Below, in pieces: positions 6,453 to 11,578 of a DNA stretch of 11,578 nt (positions are counted from its first letter, which is position 1; each line of letters starts with the position of its first letter). The notes under the pieces are model-generated. The model worked only from the letters and a program-made list of their open reading frames with translations. It was not told the origin of the DNA and searched no databases. The stretch comes from Oehlia diaphana (Eukaryota > Glomeromycota > Glomeromycetes > Glomerales > Glomeraceae): the NCBI GenBank assembly GCA_003833135.1, contig QZLH01001885.1, positions 9,043 through 20,620 on the forward strand. The letters run 5' to 3'. The position numbers and the translations under genes were made by a program.

Positions 6453-8158
6453 ATGTTAACAAATGTATTGTGTAATAAGCAACGTCAAAAGTTTACTGAT
6501 TTAGAATTATTAGATCTAATACAATTCCAATATATGATTGAAAAAGCTAATCTTGAATTAACAGGATTCTTTTCTTCAATAGTAAATGCAATCATTTCTA
6601 AGAATCAATCAATATATAATAAATATGAAGCAAAAAAATCTGCTATTACTTTATGTTATATAATTGCTAGCTTACATAACAAATTTGTTAACCAATTTAA
6701 GATAGAGGTTAGGTTGTATTTAGCAGTATCAGATACTATATAGAAAGCAATTAATATACTATCAAATATTAAATATTTAGTATGCACTAAAATAGTTACA
6801 GACTTTTGAAAAAAGATTCAAACAAATTATATAGCTAAAATTAACAGTCATTTTATAGAAAAGGTATTATTTTTTATTATTATATATATATTATTAAATT
6901 TTTAATATATTATAGAAAAATTGCCTGCATATTTATAACATTAATGATTATCATAACATTTATAAGAAATAAAAGTCAAATACACATCAACATCTATAGC
7001 ATAATATTTTGCTACTTGTATTGCAAAGTTTGTTACAGAATGCTCTACATACAGTGCCAATAATATTTAATGAAATATCTATTTACAATCCAAATAATAT
7101 TGAAACATCAAGAATTTGTTAGCATTTACTCAACAAATATATTGGAATTTTTGATATTTTATATTTAAAGCAGCAGTTATTTTAAATTTCAGAGAGATAT
7201 CAAAATACTATTCTTTTGATCATATTGAGTTTTTAACTATTTATAATTATGATGATACTATTGCAGAGCAAAAACATAAAAGATTAATGAGTGAACTTCA
7301 ATTAATTAGTTTTAAAGAGTAACACTTATATTTAATGTAAAACTATTTAAATGTCATGAGATAATTAATAGTATAAGTTAAGGTGTTTGGTTTGATTCCT
7401 AAGGTGAGTAAAAATAAATATAATTTAATTTAAGTATATATAGTATATGTTAATATCATTGAAAATAATATTGGCTGTAAACAAAAATTCAAAATATTTA
7501 AAAAGACATGTTGTTGCAGATTAGTCTGGTTAATTATTATTAGAAAGGCATTAACACATTTGCTACATTAAGATCACAAATTCCAAAAGAAATTGATTTA
7601 TTTATACCGATATTAGAATCACTTTACCTTTCACTTAACAGCAGAAAATATGTTATAATAATATATCACTTTTTATTTAAAAAAATATTTCATTTTGTAT
7701 TTGGTGAATGGAAAAAATTAGCAAAGAAATCCAAACCTTGGAAAATCAATTTTCTTTTAGAACTTATGCAAAATAGTTAGGTTAAAATTAAAGATGTAAT
7801 TATGCAAAAAATTGGTTTAGCATGTAAAAATATTGAATATCAAATAACAATTGATTTATTGGATAATTTAATTCTTGCAATACTTGATGTTTATGCAATT
7901 TTATTTCAGATTCATTTAAAGAATATATAAAAACTGTGTTTTGTATTTGGATATTTGCTTTACGTTAAAAAAGAAAAAATTACAATAAAGCATCTTGTAT
8001 TTTTATTAAATATATTTTATTGGCAAGATAATCAATAACCATTTGCTGATGCAATTAAAAATTATTTACCATATTTTAATGATTATTATGTTGAAAATAC
8101 TTATAAGCAAATATATTTTCAAATGCAACAGTTGAAAATATAATAAAACAGTCATATA
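6453..8158 (+). pseudogene. Decayed copy of an expanded Glomeromycotina protein family (unknown function)
   Basis: A 96-codon open stretch (6453-6743) has FTDLELLDLIQFQYMIEKAN and ITLCYIIASLHNKFVNQFK. Further blocks follow in order across stops and frameshifts. They are IYNINDYHNIYKK (about 6930-6970, just after a 52-nt intron at 6864-6915), VPIIFNEISIYNPNNIE (about 7050), FLTIYNYDDTIAEQKHKR (about 7230-7290), LYLSLNSRKYVIIIYHF, then FGEWKKLAKKSKPWKINFLL (about 7700-7760), IEYQITIDLLDN, NIFYWQDNQ, YFNDYYVEN and SNATVENIIKQSYI (to 8158). I recognise this motif order as a multi-copy, transposon-like family in Rhizophagus genomes; this is recall, not a search, and the biochemical function is unknown. 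About ten in-frame stops are present. The coding match ends exactly where the 8159-8671 element begins. Intact relatives are several hundred residues long, so most of the length survives. Confidence 0.7.
6864..6915 (+). other. Short intron within the 6453-8158 pseudogene
   Basis: GTATTATTTT opens and ATATTATAG closes a 52-nt AT-only-like stretch. The flanking open segments (INSHFIEK before, KNCLHIYNINDYHNI after) join into a continuous match to the family order. It is very AT-rich with no clear branch point. Confidence 0.5.
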
Positions 8159-8364
8159 TAGGTTGAAATGTGAAAAATCAGGTATCAATCAGTTACCAAT
8201 CAGGTACCAATCAGGTAGCTGATTGGTGACTGATTAGTAACCGATTGGTAACTGATTGGCATTTTCGCTAAATACCATTACCAATCAGGCAGTTTGCTAA
8301 CTTTTAATCCAGTGATCAGAAAAGGATGAAATATAGTTTATTGAAATCATCTCAACAAGATGAA
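8159..8364 (+). repeat. Left terminal inverted repeat
   Basis: The arm holds 9-mers near ATCAATCAG, ACCAATCAG (twice), CTGATTGGT, CTGATTAGT, CCGATTGGT, CTGATTGGC and ACCAATCAG. It ends at the conserved CATCTCAACAAGAT, after which the arms diverge. It is about 12 bp longer than the right arm because of an extra 9-mer block. Confidence 0.85.
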
Positions 8365-8477
8365 TTATACTTGGTGAGATATTAAGTAAAATATAAAAAT
8401 AAAAATATATTATTTATATTTTATTTAATATTTTATTAACTATTAATCCTAGAAATACGATTTTACTACCATTAGAT

Positions 8478-8671
8478 TTATCTTGTTGAGATGATTCCAA
8501 TGAACTATATTTCATCTTTTTCTGATTACTGGATCAAAAGTTAGCAAACTGCCTGATTGGTGTCAATATTTGGTGAAAATACCAATCAGTCACCAATCAG
8601 TCACCAATCAGCTACCTAATTGGTATTCGATTGGTGACTAATTGATGCCTAATTTTTCACATTTCAACCTG
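8478..8671 (-). repeat. Right terminal inverted repeat
   Basis: This is the reverse complement of the left arm with scattered substitutions. It contains CTGATTGGT at 8553, three ACCAATCAG copies at 8581-8611 spaced 11 bp apart, and degenerate copies to 8645. It ends CACATTTCAACCTG. Confidence 0.85.
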
Positions 8672-9022
8672 TAATATATTATCAGTATATGTTATATTAC
8701 TTTTATAGTTACCCTAGCATTACCTAGAGTATGGAAAAGTTTAGGTCTAGAACTTTAAAACTTTGAGTTTTTGAACTTAATCTTGATAAGATCTAATCCT
8801 AATTTTTGGAATCTAATTTGAACAGTCCCAAATTGGTATTTATATAATAAACAATATAAATAAATTTAGAGATTAATTTTGCAGATCTTTACTGCAATTT
8901 AATTAATCATGTAAAATATGTAAATCATAACATATTTTTTTACCATCAAAATTTTCATATGTTGCATTTTACTTTACTTCACTCTTTCTATTGTTTTTTG
9001 CTTCCTATTAAATTTTTCAGTA

Positions 9023-9255
9023 AAAATATCTTATTTGAATTATGATTTTGAAGATTGTAATGATTTTGATAAATTTGAACCTTTTAAACAAGATCTACCT
9101 CCTATAGAAGATGAAGAAAATGATAATAATGATGATAGTAAAGATGAAACCTTACCTCAATCTCATCAAACTTCATCAACATAAAAGTATTTTAACAAAT
9201 AAATAACTCAACATTCAGAATATCCAGTTTGTTTAAATGTCAATGTGTTTTTGAA
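9023..9255 (+). pseudogene. Broken N-terminus of a BED zinc-finger (hAT-like) protein
   Basis: After TTTTTCAG (acceptor-like, ending 9020) there are 53 open codons: an acidic stretch (YDFEDCNDFDKFEPF, LPPIEDEENDNNDDSKDE), then LPQSHQTSST and TAA at 9182. Reading on in the same frame gives KYFNK, another TAA, then ITQHSEYPVCLNVNVF. The F-N-K ... EYPVCLxCxxVF layout resembles the start of a BED zinc finger; here the second zinc Cys appears to be Val and the usual Trp position is a stop. BED fingers sit at the N-terminus of many hAT transposases. Family assignment is by motif memory and the evidence is short. Alternatively the 53 codons are a last exon of another gene. Confidence 0.4.
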
Positions 9256-9401
9256 AAAAAACTGAAATTTCAACTTTAAAATGATATTTAGAATACTAGT
9301 CAAAATAGTCTAAATCAAATAAAAATCAATCATCTAATTTTAATCTAATTTATAACTCAATTTGACTAATTTTTTTAAAAAAGCAATATTCTACTTAAGT
9401 T

Positions 9402-9420
9402 CTGAGTGGTTGCCACTCAG
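9402..9420. repeat. Perfect 8-bp hairpin
   Basis: CTGAGTGG (9402-9409) and CCACTCAG (9413-9420) are perfectly complementary around the loop TTG. It coincides with the proposed right end of the hAT-like remnant. Confidence 0.8.
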
Positions 9421-9545
9421 ATATAATTCAGAATAAAAAATCAAATATAAATCAAATATATATCAACTAATATTACTAAATTCAGTGTCAAAATAAAATT
9501 TAATTTATAAATTTTGGAATAAATTCAGATATAATTCAGAATAAA
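9418..9545 (+). repeat. 20-bp direct repeat pair
   Basis: CAGATATAATTCAGAATAAA occurs identically at 9418-9437 and 9526-9545. The intervening 88 bp are AT-rich and non-coding. This could be a duplication scar of an excised or nested insertion. Confidence 0.75.
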
Positions 9546-9591
9546 TTTATATAAGAAATTAACTAGGTAACATCTTAGATGTTTTCATCTG

Positions 9592-9621
9592 ATCATGTGA
9601 TTTATTATATAATCACCTGAT
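9592..9621. repeat. Near-perfect 11-bp inverted repeat with E-box-like ends
   Basis: ATCATGTGATT (9592-9602) pairs with AATCACCTGAT (9611-9621) with one mismatch. The centres CATGTG and CACCTG are one base from CACGTG, so these may be eroded copies of the TCACGTGA palindrome seen at 189-196. Confidence 0.55.
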
Positions 9622-9915
9622 TTAATTATTAATTGCCGATCCGCATTAGAGAGATATAATTTTCATAGTAAAATGTGGCATAGTTTTATTATATAAATTA
9701 TGTAGATCACTTGATTGCGCTACATAATTCATGATTATTTGTCATACAACTGTTTAAATAAATGAATGTAATGTGATTTTGGGATCTTTAGAAAGCCACC
9801 TAAGTTAAAAAAAAATCATTTTTTATTATTTTTTAAGTTTTATATGGGGGAAAGACGGATTTCATAGCATATAGTTAAGGTTGCTTGTCTAAACCTCTTC
9901 AAAATCTTATGATTA
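9622..9915. other. AT-rich spacer with nothing recognised
   Basis: I see no ORF, RNA gene or clear repeat here beyond short A/T runs. Confidence 0.5.
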
Positions 9916-10109
9916 GTTTCGTCAAAATTTTACTATAGATTTATTATAGTTTCGGCAGAGTTTCGGCAGTTTCGGCATTTATAATAAGTTTCGGCAGTTT
10001 CACCTTTCTCTAGAGTTTCGCCAATTTTTTAATATAATTTTAATATAGTTTCAGCAGAATTTTGCTTTTCAGCAAAACGCTATCTTACCTAAACCCTTAG
10101 GTTTCGGCA
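9916..10109. repeat. Cluster of eight GTTTCGGCA-type units
   Basis: GTTTCGGCA occurs at 9949, 9960, 9969, 9988 and 10100. Variants are GTTTCGTCA (9916), GTTTCGCCA (10015) and GTTTCAGCA (10048). All are in the same orientation with irregular spacing. It is not a simple tandem array, and the CG-containing unit stands out in AT-rich DNA. Role unknown. Confidence 0.8.
10060..10077. repeat. 7-bp hairpin within the GTTTCGGCA cluster
   Basis: TTTTGCT (10060-10066) and AGCAAAA (10071-10077) pair perfectly around TTTC. It lies between the seventh and eighth GTTTCGGCA-type units. Confidence 0.65.
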
Positions 10110-10145
10110 AACAACTTTACATATAGTCTAATATTATAATTCTTC

Positions 10146-10586
10146 TTAGCTTATCTTTTGACATTTATTTGCCCTTTTAGTGTTACTTTCACTACTATTA
10201 CCATTGTTAGTAATCTCATTTGTTTTTATTAGCGCATATTCTGATGCTTCCTTTGAAATTTTTACTATACCTTCCTATCCAACCTTTGATAGTTTTTATC
10301 ATTGGAATTTCTTCAGAGATAAGCTCTCCTTCTATGACCAAATTCTGTAAACTCGTATGTATAGCTTCGGGTAAATAACGATCTGCAGGTCTCAAATTTC
10401 CAGCTAAAAAATAACCTTAGATATACGTTTTCCTCCACTCTTATTACCAAGTTGTAAATTCTCTTTCAGGGCCCACCCTGCATCAAAAGGAAACTCTAGG
10501 TTAACACTATTATTAGATCATTTTATTAGTCTATATCAGATATTTTTGGAGATTTCAATACGTGAATAATTTACCCTATACGGTCT
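10146..10586 (-). pseudogene. Decayed C-terminal part of an expanded Glomeromycotina protein family
   Basis: From 10586 downward one frame reads RPYRVNYSRIEISKNI, stop, YRLIK, stop, SNNSVNLEFPFDAGWALKEN, LQLGNKSGGKRIS and a TAG. A shifted frame then gives LAGNLRPADRYLPEAIHTSL, LVIEGELISEEIP and IKGWIGRYSKNFK. A third frame gives KEASEYALIKTNE ... NKCQKIS and TAA at 10146-10148. The blocks FPFDAGWALKxNxxLGNKxGG, LAGN...DRY and TIxxWIxRY occur in this order in a family I recall as highly repeated and uncharacterised in Rhizophagus; no search was run. At least three stops and two frameshifts show it is dead. The fragment at 10828-11070 is probably an upstream part of the same gene. Confidence 0.65.
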
Positions 10587-10827
10587 TATCACAAAATGCA
10601 ACTTTAGTTTTATGTTAGGCAAGAAAATAATAAAAGGTATAGTATGTTACAAGTAATGATTACCTTCAATATTTTATTCTTTGTTGATAATTGATTCATC
10701 ATTTTTTATCTAATCTTTTAACAGTTTCAGATCTTTATAACAGGATGATTGATCGTGAGTAATTTACTAGGATAATTCTTTATTGATAATAAATTGAAAT
10801 CTTTTTCACTCTTATAATTATCCTTTA
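10587..10827. other. AT-rich gap between two pseudogene fragments
   Basis: No readable coding sequence. It probably replaces or is the eroded middle of the gene whose fragments flank it on the minus strand. Confidence 0.35.
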
Positions 10828-11070
10828 TTAATATAATTCTCCATTACCTTTTTGTTCAGAAATTGGCATTACCCAAGAACTTTTTGGTATGGTTAGTTCA
10901 GAAATTATCAGAGACAGTCTATAGCTGGCACCACAAAAACTGACAACTTGTGCAGGTGAAAATTCAGTCCATGTGCCAATATGAGGAAGAGGGCGTGCTC
11001 AAATATATCCTGCAAATTAACCCATCACAGGCCAGTTCCACTCAAACCATTTTGATATACCAGGAATAGT
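10828..11070 (-). pseudogene. Second minus-strand fragment, likely upstream part of the same decayed gene
   Basis: One frame runs 81 codons from 11070 to the TAA at 10828-10830 with only two internal stops. It reads TIPGISKWFEWNWPVMG, TAA, FAGYI, TGA, ARPLPHIGTWTEFSPAQ, VVSFCGASYRLSL and IPKSSWVMPISEQKGNGELY. The local composition is richer in G+C than the surroundings, as expected of former coding DNA. The LPHIGxWTxFxxAQ and EQKGNGELY blocks fit, by memory, the region before the C-terminal blocks of the 10146-10586 family, which lies downstream on the same strand. The domain function is unknown. Confidence 0.55.
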
Positions 11071-11244
11071 TTTAGTTTTTTTTTCATTCTGTTTTTTATT
11101 ACTGATGTAAAGAATCAAAATTATCAAAAATAAACTTGTATTAATAGGATAATGGGTATTACATAATATGTATATTTTTATTATTTTTATTTCATGTTGC
11201 ATTAATTCACTATTTATTATTTCATGTTACTATAAAATTTTTTT
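11071..11244. other. AT-rich spacer, nothing recognised
   Basis: Only short AT runs. The 61-codon minus-strand ORF starting here is mostly AT noise; its last third is the pseudogene fragment at 10828-11070. Confidence 0.5.
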
Positions 11245-11422
11245 TCCAATTTTGATCAATTTTGATCATGTACAGTATTTTCTATTTTTCTCCTAATTTT
11301 AGCTACTTCAATTTTTTTTTCTAATTTTTTTTTCACAATTTTGATTGTGCTTTTATTATTTCACAATTTTGATTGTGTTTCTCTTTTTTTCACAAATTTC
11401 TATTTTTCATAATTTTGATCGA
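11245..11422. repeat. Array of small palindromes around AATTTTGAT
   Basis: CACAATTTTGATTGTG (6-bp arms CACAAT/ATTGTG) occurs perfectly at 11334-11349 and 11362-11377. Related units are AATTTTGATCAATTTTGATC near 11249-11268 and CATAATTTTGATCGAG near 11409-11424, separated by T-rich linkers. This is a degenerate satellite-like array. Confidence 0.7.
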
Positions 11423-11430
11423 GTGCTTCA

Positions 11431-11449
11431 TTTTTTTTTTTTTTTTTTT

Positions 11450-11500
<51 letters not shown>
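11431..11500. repeat. 70-nt poly-T tract
   Basis: There are 20 T, a single A at 11451, then 49 T. Read on the minus strand it is a long poly-A, as left by a retroposed transcript whose body would lie beyond 11501. It could also be slippage expansion or an assembly artefact. The 66-codon Phe-rich ORF over it is meaningless. Confidence 0.85.
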
Positions 11501-11578
11501 CCTAAGTTGTATTTATTATTATATATTTACATAAATAAAATTTGATGATATATTTACCCTAATGTATCATTTTCATTT

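Larger units (their letters stand above)
8159..8671. mobile_element. 513-bp long-TIR foldback element with TA target duplication
   Basis: The left arm (8159-8364) and right arm (8478-8671) are imperfect reverse complements, starting GGTTGAAATGTGAAAAAT and ending with its complement. They enclose an AT-rich core of about 113 bp without an ORF. Counting the terminal TAGG...CCTG, the element is flanked by TA on both sides (8157-8158 and 8672-8673). That fits a non-autonomous Tc1/mariner-type insertion, with the left terminal C changed to T; superfamily assignment from TIR and TSD alone is tentative. Both arms are filled with ACCAATCAG / CTGATTGGT 9-mers in both orientations. Insertion is directly at the coding edge of the 6453-8158 pseudogene. 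Confidence 0.85.
8724..9420 (+). mobile_element. Possible internally deleted hAT-type remnant
   Basis: The left edge TAGAGTATGGAAAAG resembles the right edge read in reverse, CTGAGTGGCAACCA; both are reminiscent of hAT termini of the TAGRGGTGGCAA kind. Between them lie a BED-finger-like coding remnant (9023-9255) and AT-rich sequence. The left end is followed by TTTAAAACTTTGAGTTTTTG-type repeats that look like C-to-T eroded hAT subterminal sequence. No 8-bp target duplication is visible and no transposase catalytic core remains. The ends are approximate. Confidence 0.35.

Noticed and set aside
8159..8671. CRISPR-like array of short repeats
   Set aside because: The 9-mers occur in both orientations with irregular spacing and no unique equal-length spacers; they are parts of terminal inverted repeats in a eukaryotic genome.
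10085..10100. Telomere-like CCTAAACCCT
   Set aside because: It is a single copy, not an array, so it is not a telomere or interstitial telomeric repeat.
11345..11545. 66-codon Phe-rich ORF
   Set aside because: It is a translation of the poly-T tract.

Overview
The window looks like a gene-poor, transposon-rich stretch of a fungal nuclear genome, most likely an arbuscular mycorrhizal fungus (Glomeromycotina, Rhizophagus-like). The reasons are a very AT-rich background, short GT...AG introns of about 50-100 nt, a TATA-driven intron-containing gene, and decayed copies of repetitive protein families that I recognise, from memory and without a search, as expanded in that group. There are no tRNA or rRNA genes, no CRISPR array and no bacterial-style operon.

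Layout. Positions 1-740 are a comparatively GC-richer promoter region with CACGTG E-boxes, bZIP-type palindromes, a 10-bp perfect hairpin and a roughly 234-bp inverted-repeat element (369-602). They lead to a TATA box at 707-714. The only convincingly intact gene follows at 741-1713: two exons, a 70-nt intron and a 300-aa protein with an acidic N-terminus, a folded-looking core and a (KKGK)x3 basic tail. The intron restores a 51-residue N-terminus that a single-exon reading misses. Positions 1770-3600 are AT-rich. They hold an inverted repeat pair and, on the minus strand, a chain of short open segments bounded by good splice signals, which may be an unannotated or decayed intron-rich gene.

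Positions 3597-4905 are a decayed DIRS-type (tyrosine-recombinase class) retrotransposon: a gag-like ORF followed by reverse transcriptase broken by stops and frameshifts, with the catalytic YLDD changed to YLND. Positions 5535-5990 hold a minus-strand relic with an Asn/Gln-rich repeat tail. Positions 6453-8158 are a long, badly decayed plus-strand copy of a repetitive Glomeromycotina protein family. It is cut at its 3' end by a 513-bp TA-flanked, long-TIR element (8159-8671) whose arms are packed with CCAAT/ATTGG-containing 9-mers. Positions 8724-9420 look like an internally deleted hAT-type remnant containing the broken start of a BED-finger protein.

Positions 9916-10109 carry a cluster of GTTTCGGCA units. 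Positions 10146-11070 contain two minus-strand pieces of another decayed repetitive family. The right edge (11245-11500) holds small palindromic repeats and a 70-nt poly-T tract.

How it fits together: apart from the 741-1713 gene, the window is a graveyard of layered insertions, including an element inside a pseudogene and one inside a promoter. I found no coherent novel multi-gene system. The best follow-up leads are the spliced gene model, the CCAAT-rich foldback element, the promoter-resident inverted-repeat element, the cryptic minus-strand exon chain and the possible C-to-T biased decay.
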